Of a stretch of DNA of 64,000 nt, positions 18,558 through 25,514 are shown piece after piece. A program made the translations under genes and the position numbers. The first letter of the stretch is position 1, and the number at the start of each line of letters is the position of its first letter. Source of the stretch: Stygibacter sp964604155 (GTDB lineage: Bacteria; Cloacimonadota; Cloacimonadia; Cloacimonadales; TCS61); NCBI GenBank assembly GCA_964604155.1, contig CAZRXY010000101.1:51836-115835 (forward strand), in the 5' to 3' direction. The notes under the pieces were generated by a model, which was not told the DNA's origin, made no database searches, and saw nothing but the letters and a program-made list of their open reading frames with translations.

Positions 18558-18626
18558 TACTACCTCCTAAAATATATATACTTCTACAAATTTTATCTAA
18601 GAATAAGCATTCACCTACTCCAAACA

Positions 18627-18655
18627 TAAAAATTTCCCCCAATGGTTCCTGTCAA
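18627..18655 (-). promoter_or_regulatory. Putative promoter of gcvPA-gcvPB
   Basis: TTGACA on the minus strand (18650-18655) has 17 bases before TTTTTA, or 18 before TTTTAT. The -10 is weak. It lies about 70 bases upstream of the gcvPA start. The assignment is tentative. Confidence 0.28.
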
Positions 18656-18723
18656 ACATTATTCGCTAAAACCCGCATCACCCCGCTTTTATCCGCAAAA
18701 AAGAAGTGGTAGTATTTTTTTTA

Positions 18724-18750
18724 TTGACATCTGGTAAAATGGATTATCTT
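18724..18750 (+). promoter_or_regulatory. Putative promoter of the LruC-type lipoprotein gene
   Basis: TTGACA (18724-18729) is followed after 15 bases by TATCTT (18745-18750). The spacer is short, so this is tentative. The gene start at 18783 follows with an AGGAGG site, giving a very short 5' leader of roughly 25 bases. Confidence 0.3.
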
Positions 18751-18782
18751 TTGTGCAGATAGAAGTCCTTATAGGAGGGATA

Positions 18783-20117
18783 ATGTTAAAGATATTGAAA
18801 TTTTTGCCTTTGATTTTCTTATTGGTGGTGTTTGGTTGTTCAACGGACAATGTGATAAAATCATCCGAGGCGGCTCAGAAACTAACTGAATTGGAGATAC
18901 CTGAAGGTTTTGACTGGGATTTCACCCAGGAAGTGGCAGTCTCAATTTTTGCGAGAGATTCTAACGGCATAGGAGTGGCAGGCAAGCCGATTTCGTTATA
19001 TCAAACGGAAAACAATCAGTTATTTGAATTAAACACAGATAGTTTTGGCAGGATCGAGATGAATGTAACTATGCCTGAGAGTTCGACAACGGTTTATATT
19101 GAGCATGACGGCATTCGGCATTCCGTACCTGTATCCGGCAGTGCTGTAGATTATACGTTTATCACAGAACCGGAGAGGGATATAAGAGCAAATGGGACGG
19201 TATTTGTACCTGGTCAGAATTCAGTGATGACGCTTTTATTCGAGGACAATTGGCCCAATATGGGTGATTATGATTTTAATGACATGGTGATAGAGGCGTG
19301 GGGTAAATTGCGATTTGAATCTGATTATTTGCGTTTCATTGAGCTTCAGGCTACGGTAGTGGCATCCGGTGCTACATTCCATAACGGTTTTGAAGCTATG
19401 TTCGAGACAACAGCATTTCCTGATGAAGGACTGGGCGATCAGATAACCATAACAGCTTTTGACAGTGACGGAAATCAATTATTTGCTAATTCGGCAGATG
19501 TTACTGCTGCCTATGGCACGGAGTTGCTGATAGATGACATTGAGAATCAGATGACATTTAAGTTCTTTGATAATATCTATGATGTAATATCATTGCCTCA
19601 GGGTTATCTGGCGGTTAACACCTTACCATCGGCTCCGTGGAAGGGCGCCATAACTATCAAGTTCCGTATAGATTATGTCCAATTGATACTTTACAACAGT
19701 TCAGTATTTGATTTGAACAGCTTAAATCCCTATATAGTAGTGGATGGTGTAGCGGGTTTTGAAGTGCATCTTCCGGGTTATCCCTATACGAGTAATTTCA
19801 CACAATACGGATTATTTGGCACGGGTGACGATGCCACGCCGATAGGTGGAATAGCAAGTCCCTTATATGATAGTATGGGTTTCCGAACTGCGGAAGGATT
19901 TTCCTGGGGTTTAAAGCTTGAGGGTCGGTTGGAATATCCGCGAGAGCAAGCTGATATAGTATTGGCATATCCTGAGCTGGCAGATTATTTTGCCGGGAAT
20001 CAGCCGTTGTTTGACAACTGGTGGCAGCCACATCCAGATAGTGATTATTCGGAAGGCTATATATTGGATAGGGGAGACCTAACTTGGGAAGAGCAGAATG
20101 AGCCAGTAGGTGATTAG
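18783..20117 (+). CDS. LruC-domain lipoprotein
   Basis: 444 residues from the ATG at 18783, which has AGGAGG 4 bases upstream; an earlier ATG at 18753 has no ribosome site. The signal peptide ends in a lipobox (VVFGC). Residues about 40-125 form an Ig/carboxypeptidase-regulatory-like beta domain. A LruC domain follows, recognised by the motif 'FEDNWPNMGDYDFNDMVIEAWG' region near 153-172, where the acidic 'GDYDFND' stretch is the family hallmark. LruC proteins are surface or outer-membrane proteins of Leptospira, Bacteroidota and others with unknown biochemical role. It is monocistronic, ending before a strong bidirectional terminator. Confidence 0.85.
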   Translation: MLKILKFLPLIFLLVVFGCSTDNVIKSSEAAQKLTELEIPEGFDWDFTQEVAVSIFARDSNGIGVAGKPISLYQTENNQLFELNTDSFGRIEMNVTMPESSTTVYIEHDGIRHSVPVSGSAVDYTFITEPERDIRANGTVFVPGQNSVMTLLFEDNWPNMGDYDFNDMVIEAWGKLRFESDYLRFIELQATVVASGATFHNGFEAMFETTAFPDEGLGDQITITAFDSDGNQLFANSADVTAAYGTELLIDDIENQMTFKFFDNIYDVISLPQGYLAVNTLPSAPWKGAITIKFRIDYVQLILYNSSVFDLNSLNPYIVVDGVAGFEVHLPGYPYTSNFTQYGLFGTGDDATPIGGIASPLYDSMGFRTAEGFSWGLKLEGRLEYPREQADIVLAYPELADYFAGNQPLFDNWWQPHPDSDYSEGYILDRGDLTWEEQNEPVGD

Positions 20118-20151
20118 TGAATTTAGACAAATGAAAGATAGGTAAAAAAAT

Positions 20152-20184
20152 AAAGAACCCTCGCGGTAGCGAGGGTTCTTTTTT
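20152..20184. terminator. Strong bidirectional intrinsic terminator
   Basis: A 13-base-pair perfect stem (AAAGAACCCTCGC / GCGAGGGTTCTTT) with a GGTA loop. The plus strand continues in a T run, and the minus strand continues TTTATTTTTTT. It separates the convergent LruC gene (stop 20117) and the last gene of the poly-gamma-glutamate operon (stop 20187). Confidence 0.93.
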
Positions 20185-20186
20185 AT

Positions 20187-20825
20187 TTATAACTTTCGGA
20201 CGATTTGAGCGATTTTATCCATGAGCAGAAATCCTTTCTGGGGCGGTTCTTGAGAAGCGGGAGATTTTCTGATATCAGGAGGGAGCTCGATATGTAGAGA
20301 ATTCCAGCGATCGTCAGTGATAGTGAGAGAGTATTGGGCAGTGTAATAGATATTTTGATAATCTCCAGATAGAGACAAGTATTTTAGTTCGGGAGAATTA
20401 TCAATCAGGGGTGCAAGATGAGTGGCGAAATCGCGAGCGAATTGCTGATCGAGAGGTCCCGATGACACTTCGATATCAAAGGCAGCTTTTCGGTTACCGT
20501 GTCCGTGGATTTCAATCACGAGCTTTGGATTGAGGAATTCAATAAATCTAAAATAGTCGGTATGGTTTTCTTTATTTGGGTCGATGAAATAGCGGTTTGC
20601 GATTATGTATGAGCATTTGAGTATCTGGGCAAGATACAAAGCGAGGCAGCCGGCATTTTCATCGGCATTCCGGTTGCAGAGCATTTTGGGAATACCCTTG
20701 ACGGCATGGTGCGGGGCTGCAACTACGATCCTGCTTTCGGGGGCTATATCTGTAATAAGCAGTGGATGTGGAGACTTAAGAGGAGAAAGCAGGGAGATAT
20801 AATTCTGGTAACTATCAGTCGGCAT
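20187..20825 (-). CDS. N-formylglutamate-amidohydrolase-like metallohydrolase (possible poly-gamma-glutamate hydrolase)
   Basis: 212 residues, no signal peptide. Three clusters suggest the zinc-site geometry of the N-formylglutamate amidohydrolase/M14-like fold: 'VVAAPHHAVKG' (about 32-42), 'NRNADENAGCLALYLA' (about 52-67) and 'VIEIHGHGNR' (about 104-113). A later 'LHIELPPDIR' (about 177-186) could supply the catalytic Glu. The family assignment is an inference from these motifs. The gene is last in the pgs operon, 1 base after the barrel gene, so a gamma-glutamyl polymer or its fragments is the natural substrate guess. With no export signal, it would recycle polymer in the cytoplasm unless exported otherwise. 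It could also be a plain N-formylglutamate deformylase. Confidence 0.5.
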   Translation of the reverse strand: MPTDSYQNYISLLSPLKSPHPLLITDIAPESRIVVAAPHHAVKGIPKMLCNRNADENAGCLALYLAQILKCSYIIANRYFIDPNKENHTDYFRFIEFLNPKLVIEIHGHGNRKAAFDIEVSSGPLDQQFARDFATHLAPLIDNSPELKYLSLSGDYQNIYYTAQYSLTITDDRWNSLHIELPPDIRKSPASQEPPQKGFLLMDKIAQIVRKL

Positions 20826-20826
20826 A

Positions 20827-21861
20827 TTATTTCAACTTGATATCGTAATAGAGAGTAATGCCACTTGTCCAGTATTCGTATTGCTTATCATCCTTCACGT
20901 TCTGGTATGGTGAATCGGTATTTCTGAAGCCATACTGTGCTTTGATGATCATGCTGAGATTATCTGCCAGGGGTTTGTAGGCACTGGTAGTAAACAGGTG
21001 GATATAATCATCTCTTTTTTCGTGATACTTATCACCCTCAAATTTGGAGTCATAGATTCTGGTTTGCAGAGTGTATCTGAGATTGAGAGTGGAGCTGGCA
21101 AATATTTTTTGGAATTTCAGGTTGGCGGCAAAAATATTACCGATGTAAGAGGCATCTTTGATAACAAAATCAATATTATCAGGATCGGAGAATGCTTTAT
21201 CTGCATCAGCTTCTGAGATGCGGTAGCCATAGCGAAATTCGAGCTGTCTGTTTTTCATAAAATCATAATAAAGATAGAGATTAGTGGTGAGAATATCAGC
21301 GTCGTATTCTGTGAACCATTTACTGTAGAAGAGCTGAGAGTAATCGAGATTGAAGAGGAAAGAGAGATTATTGGTGGTAATCCAATTAAGGTCGAGCGAG
21401 TAGCCGTTTTTGCTGTATTCAAATTCGTGGTATTCATCATCAAGGACGCTAAGATACTGCCTGAGAAAGATATTAGGGTTGAACTGGTATTTGAAGGTGA
21501 GATTCAGCTTGCGGCTGAAATACTGTTTAATGGTGTAAGCCAGCGAGGCATTATCTTTGGGGGAATTTTCCAGGTATTTATCGAATTGTAAAGTAAGCTC
21601 ATTAATCTGAGTATGTCCTCCGAGCCAATAGTTTTTTAGTTTGAGAGAATAATTCATACCCAGTATCATGTCGTCGAGAGATTTAATCAGGTATTTTTCT
21701 GGCTTTTCGTTATTGAGGAATTGGTCGCTATCTTTGTCTGAAAGACGGTTAATATTGCTATCGTAGGCGAGACCGAAATCCAGTCTGCTTTCGAGCACGA
21801 TATTTTTTGACCAGGCGGAGCTGCAAATTATGATCAGAATAAAGGTAAGAATATTTTTCAT
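20827..21861 (-). CDS. Predicted outer-membrane beta-barrel protein of the pgs operon
   Basis: 344 residues with a clean signal peptide (MKNILTFILIIICSSAWS). The mature part is a regular series of amphipathic strands ending in aromatic residues, for example 'LRYTLQTRIYDSKF', 'LEFRYGYRISEAD', 'MIIKAQYGFRNTD' and a final strand 'YWTSGITLYYDIKLK'. This is the pattern of a 14-18-strand outer-membrane barrel. No family is recognised. It lies between an exported unknown (3-base gap) and the hydrolase-like gene (1-base gap), so it probably serves poly-gamma-glutamate export or surface retention. The last residue is Lys, not the usual Phe, so barrel insertion is not certain. Confidence 0.6.
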   Translation of the reverse strand: MKNILTFILIIICSSAWSKNIVLESRLDFGLAYDSNINRLSDKDSDQFLNNEKPEKYLIKSLDDMILGMNYSLKLKNYWLGGHTQINELTLQFDKYLENSPKDNASLAYTIKQYFSRKLNLTFKYQFNPNIFLRQYLSVLDDEYHEFEYSKNGYSLDLNWITTNNLSFLFNLDYSQLFYSKWFTEYDADILTTNLYLYYDFMKNRQLEFRYGYRISEADADKAFSDPDNIDFVIKDASYIGNIFAANLKFQKIFASSTLNLRYTLQTRIYDSKFEGDKYHEKRDDYIHLFTTSAYKPLADNLSMIIKAQYGFRNTDSPYQNVKDDKQYEYWTSGITLYYDIKLK

Positions 21862-21864
21862 AGC

Positions 21865-22728
21865 TTACTTTCCTAAATCTTTTTTTGAGATATAGAGGCT
21901 GTAGATGATGCCGGCGGGGTCTTCATCAGAAATTTTGATATTATGTATTCCGGAAGGGATTTCGATGATGTTCACCTTGCCCTGAGTGACTCCTCCAGCG
22001 TTACCAGCGAGGTATGAAGAGGAATAAGGAAGGACATCCTGGACATAGAGCACCTCTTTATTGTCAATAGAAGCGGTATAGCTGAAGGAGAGTTTATCTA
22101 TATCATCAATGATGAGGCGGTTTATGATCTTAAGTTTGATGGGACCTTCGAGTGTGAGGCTGATGCCATTAGTGGCACCCTGATAATAGCTGTATTCTTT
22201 TTCTCCTACGATGATATCGATATTGCTGTCATAATAATCGGGAGGGTATGAGATGTATTCGCTGGGTTTCTTATGCGATTTCACAGCTTTTTTAGAATCC
22301 TGGTTGATCTTGAAGATCAGATCATGCCCGGAGGTATTGTGCACAATAATTTTGTCATCATTGCCGGAATGGAATCTGTAGCTGTTCCAGGCTGAGACTG
22401 GTTTGCCGTTTATACCGCGGGATACACCGCTTTTCCTGACAGGTCTGGTGACCACGTTATTTTGTCCTGAGTGAGTGACATTATAGGAATAATCACCAGT
22501 TAGATTTGGGGGGAGAATAAGGCGTGTGATCACGGTAATGCTATCTTCATTAACAGATTGCAGGGCATATTTATCGCCGGATTTGAGATACAGGTAGCTA
22601 TATAATTTGCCATTATTGCTATTGAAAACATAGAATTTTTTTTCTTTTTGACCGGCGTTGATAACCATTACTACAAAAATGGAAAAAATCAGCAGAAAGA
22701 GAATTCTTTCATTTAGTATTTTTTTCAT
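21865..22728 (-). CDS. Exported protein of unknown function in the pgs operon
   Basis: 287 residues with one N-terminal hydrophobic segment (about 8-25) that is a signal peptide or anchor. The rest is beta-rich with many Tyr, Ser and Asn residues ('NGKLYSYLYLKSGDKYALQSV', 'GGVTQGKVNIIEIPSGIHNIKIS'). No enzymatic motif is visible. It is 2 bases after pgsW and 3 bases before the barrel gene. A periplasmic accessory role in polymer handling is an inference from context only. I do not recognise the family. Confidence 0.6.
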   Translation of the reverse strand: MKKILNERILFLLIFSIFVVMVINAGQKEKKFYVFNSNNGKLYSYLYLKSGDKYALQSVNEDSITVITRLILPPNLTGDYSYNVTHSGQNNVVTRPVRKSGVSRGINGKPVSAWNSYRFHSGNDDKIIVHNTSGHDLIFKINQDSKKAVKSHKKPSEYISYPPDYYDSNIDIIVGEKEYSYYQGATNGISLTLEGPIKLKIINRLIIDDIDKLSFSYTASIDNKEVLYVQDVLPYSSSYLAGNAGGVTQGKVNIIEIPSGIHNIKISDEDPAGIIYSLYISKKDLGK

Positions 22729-22730
22729 TA

Positions 22731-23831
22731 CTACTCCATAACTTCATCGTCTCTGAGTTTCATCTGGCTGTGGTCAAAGAAGATCACAACAGTGATAATC
22801 GCGATGATAACAGCTAAGGCGATAATAGCAAATGTGACATTATATCTTTCATCAACGAAGATTTTTCCGGAACCCACCTGAGGCAATGGTACAGGAGCTT
22901 CGGGAAGATCATAAATACGTGCGATCCGTTCAATATCAGCCAGGTGAATAATGGGAGTGAGGTTTTTGGAGAATTCAAACATAGTGCCTTTACGTGGTAT
23001 ATTATTATTTTGGATATGTCTATGGTATCCGTCTGAGATCAATCTTCCATTAATAGAGGAGCCGATAGAAGAGAGACCACCGCCAATGTTCACATAGGCG
23101 TCGTATTTTTGGTATTTATCGTGATAAATCTTCATTTTGAGTTTGATATTATCATCCAGGTCTTTTCCTTGAACGAGTTGGACATTATTTCTATCAATAG
23201 CCATGAGGATCATATCACGTCCCAATTGATTTAGTCCTCTGCCGAGGTCTCGTCCGCCACCGATGGAAGCAGCTACTGATTTATAAGGCAACACACCGCG
23301 CTCGTAGAGCATTGTTTCCATATCGAGCCAGGTAAATTCGGGGTCAGTGGCGCCGAACATGGATGCGCCTACGGAATTTGTGGCGACTACTTCGAGCTGT
23401 AGAACGGCAGCGGCAGCATAAACAGCAATATTAATAGCTGGATATGAGCTGGTGCAGCTTACAGCGATACGGTCACCGGCAGAGAGACCGGCTCTTTTGA
23501 AGAGAGCGACAATAGCGGCGGCGAAATTTGGGTTCATGCTGGTGAGTTTTGCTTCCAGTGAACCTCTGTCTGTAGTGATAGGTGTTTCCTTCAGTCCGAT
23601 GATGCCGGTTTGATTTGGGTCATTTTCGGGATCACAATAAATACCGCAGCTAAGGCGGAATTGCTGTAGGGTTTCCAGAGATTTTTGCATTAATTGAGCA
23701 GCTACCATTTTTTCATGATAGTATTTATCTTTAATGAACATTCTGGAATTATCGACCCAGATAAATAAGATAATGGAAACTAAAAATAAGATAATTAAAC
23801 TAAATTTTGATTTTGCAGTTGGTATGAACAT
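22731..23831 (-). CDS. pgsW: Poly-gamma-glutamate system protein PgsW
   Basis: 366 residues. One transmembrane helix lies near each end (about 9-26 and 332-353). Between them is a Rossmann-like alpha/beta domain with 'GLSAGDRIAVSCTSSYPAINIAVYAAA', 'VVATNSVGASMFGATDPEFTWLDME' and 'SIGGGRDLGRGL'. This matches what I know as PgsW, a protein found next to pgsB and pgsC in non-Bacillus poly-gamma-glutamate loci, of unproven role. It is 10 bases after pgsC. The extracytoplasmic domain may assist polymerisation or transfer. Confidence 0.82.
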   Translation of the reverse strand: MFIPTAKSKFSLIILFLVSIILFIWVDNSRMFIKDKYYHEKMVAAQLMQKSLETLQQFRLSCGIYCDPENDPNQTGIIGLKETPITTDRGSLEAKLTSMNPNFAAAIVALFKRAGLSAGDRIAVSCTSSYPAINIAVYAAAAVLQLEVVATNSVGASMFGATDPEFTWLDMETMLYERGVLPYKSVAASIGGGRDLGRGLNQLGRDMILMAIDRNNVQLVQGKDLDDNIKLKMKIYHDKYQKYDAYVNIGGGLSSIGSSINGRLISDGYHRHIQNNNIPRKGTMFEFSKNLTPIIHLADIERIARIYDLPEAPVPLPQVGSGKIFVDERYNVTFAIIALAVIIAIITVVIFFDHSQMKLRDDEVME

Positions 23832-23841
23832 AATATTGTCC

Positions 23842-24297
23842 TTACAATATGGAGATTAGTTCGCCGCCAAATATTACATTAACGAGTAATCTGACGAAGA
23901 CGGCAGCGACAAACATAACGGTTAGCGTTCTTGTAATTCCCTGCTGAGACATGGCATTTGCAATAAGCCCGGGAATAATATAGCCAATAACATTGACGGA
24001 ATAATCGGCGGGCAGCGAGTTATAAAACCCATAAGTTCTCACGAGCCAGCCGAAGATAAAGCCCAGCAGAATGGAGATCACCATACGGCGTCTTCCATAA
24101 ATAAACATAATTTTTCCCAGGAGTTTGACGATGAGATATACCACCATGGAAATAAGCAGAGTACCCAGGATAGTCCAGGGTTGATGCAGGAACATGGCGA
24201 TATATCCGGCGACGACAATTCCTCCGGCAGTGGTGCCGAATGTTTCCAGGAAAAACAGACTAACCAAAACTCCTAATCCGATAGATACTTCAAGCAT
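23842..24297 (-). CDS. pgsC: Poly-gamma-glutamate biosynthesis membrane protein PgsC
   Basis: 151 residues, almost entirely hydrophobic with four to five transmembrane helices, the normal size of PgsC/CapC. Family-like features are 'GIVVAGYIAMFLHQPWTILGTLLISMVVYLIVKLL' in the first half and 'GYIIPGLIANAMSQQGITRTL' in the second. PgsC is the membrane partner of the PgsB ligase in the synthase-export complex. Its ATG shares one base with the pgsB stop, so the two are translationally coupled. Confidence 0.9.
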   Translation of the reverse strand: MLEVSIGLGVLVSLFFLETFGTTAGGIVVAGYIAMFLHQPWTILGTLLISMVVYLIVKLLGKIMFIYGRRRMVISILLGFIFGWLVRTYGFYNSLPADYSVNVIGYIIPGLIANAMSQQGITRTLTVMFVAAVFVRLLVNVIFGGELISIL

Positions 24298-25457
24298 TAG
24301 CTACTCCTCTCTTTAAAATAATCTACTATGGGACCACCATTTCCACCGATATTTCCGATACCGAAGACGAGGATTTTATCAGCTTCGAGGGTGCATATTT
24401 CGTTAACAAGTTCATCCCCTTTACACCAGCCGAGGGGATAGATTTTTTCTGTAGGGACGCCATGTCCTGCGGCATAGTTATGAATTGTGAGTTCCTGGTC
24501 GCCGATCAGGAATAATCCGTCGAACTGGTGTTTACCGAGTCTTTCGGTAAGCTGTTTTGAGCGGAACATACGGTCTGCCCTGGTATTAAGCACAATAGCA
24601 ACGGAATGTATTTCCGAATGAATTTTATGAATATATTCCATGAGGACAAAGGTAGATTCGGGATCGTTTGCAGCAAAGGAATGGGCAAAGAAGAGTTCTT
24701 TCCCGTTCACTTTATAGAGGAATATTTCCGTAGCACCGATATCCGGGATGGAGTTATACATACCTTTGAGAGCGGTATTTTTATCAACTTTGCATCTTTC
24801 GCATACTTCCAGAGCAAGGGCGACATTATCTTTGTGTTCGATCCACTTAAATCCGCGCATATCATCATCGGTGATATGGTCTTTGGGGACGTAAACGAAC
24901 TCGGTTTTCTGGTGGTCGGCAATTTTTTTCATCAGGGGAGAGACTTTGTTTTCTGAGGTTAAGATAATACCGTGATGAGGGATCGTATTGCACATAGAGA
25001 GAGTAACATTTCTTAATCCGGGGCCCATGACATCGAGATGGTCGGGTCTGGAATTTGTGATCACACCGATAGTGGATTGTACCATTTTGTGTTCCGTTGT
25101 CCACTGGTATTCGGGAGTAACCGCCATACATTCCAGCACCAGATATTCAATATTTTTTTTAGCGGCAAATTTGATAATTTTGAGTTGTTCTCTGATATTT
25201 GCGCCAAAGAGTCGAACGATGGGTTTTTCTCTGCCACTGGGATAAATAATGCAAGGAGCAGATCCGGTGGTTTTTGCCATAACGCGGTAATTATTTGCTC
25301 TGAGTCCGGCAGCAATGAGGCGGGTGACGCTTGATTTACCGCGAGTACCATTAACATGAATAATCTGGGGGATTTTCCTGCGAAAATATCTATGTTCCCA
25401 ATATTCATGAATTCCCCATCCAATGAGGATAAATAACCCGATAATAAGACCTAACAT
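24297..25457 (-). CDS. pgsB: Poly-gamma-glutamate synthase PgsB (Mur-ligase-like)
   Basis: 386 residues. It catalyses ATP-dependent gamma-amide ligation of glutamate. An N-terminal membrane helix (about 1-17) precedes the nucleotide-binding motif 'HVNGTRGKSSVTRL' (34-47). Other Mur-ligase/CapB features are 'LECMAVTPEYQW' and 'GVITNSRPDHLDVMGPG' (about 130-148) and 'IVLNTRADRMFRSKQL' (about 288-303). The start has AAGGAAAT immediately upstream. The C25-like gene ends only 57 bases upstream, with a palindrome between, so part of the transcript may come from the secreted-protein genes. Confidence 0.93.
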   Translation of the reverse strand: MLGLIIGLFILIGWGIHEYWEHRYFRRKIPQIIHVNGTRGKSSVTRLIAAGLRANNYRVMAKTTGSAPCIIYPSGREKPIVRLFGANIREQLKIIKFAAKKNIEYLVLECMAVTPEYQWTTEHKMVQSTIGVITNSRPDHLDVMGPGLRNVTLSMCNTIPHHGIILTSENKVSPLMKKIADHQKTEFVYVPKDHITDDDMRGFKWIEHKDNVALALEVCERCKVDKNTALKGMYNSIPDIGATEIFLYKVNGKELFFAHSFAANDPESTFVLMEYIHKIHSEIHSVAIVLNTRADRMFRSKQLTERLGKHQFDGLFLIGDQELTIHNYAAGHGVPTEKIYPLGWCKGDELVNEICTLEADKILVFGIGNIGGNGGPIVDYFKERSS

Positions 25458-25475
25458 ATTTCCTTTTTTTTACAG

Positions 25476-25503
25476 GTCAGAGAGGTGAATTCACCTCTCT
25501 GAC
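25476..25503 (-). terminator. 28-base perfect palindrome between the C25-like gene and pgsB
   Basis: Arms GTCAGAGAGGTG and CACCTCTCTGAC enclose AATT, forming a 12-base-pair stem. No T run follows on the minus strand (it continues CTGTAAAAAAAAGG), so this is not a classical terminator. It may protect the 3' end of the upstream message, reduce read-through into pgsB, or be a DNA-level operator. Confidence 0.5.
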
Positions 25504-25514
25504 TGCAATATATT

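Noticed and set aside
18558..18752. Possible glycine riboswitch before gcvPA
   Set aside because: I looked for the conserved paired aptamer pattern on the minus strand and did not see it; the gap is also short.
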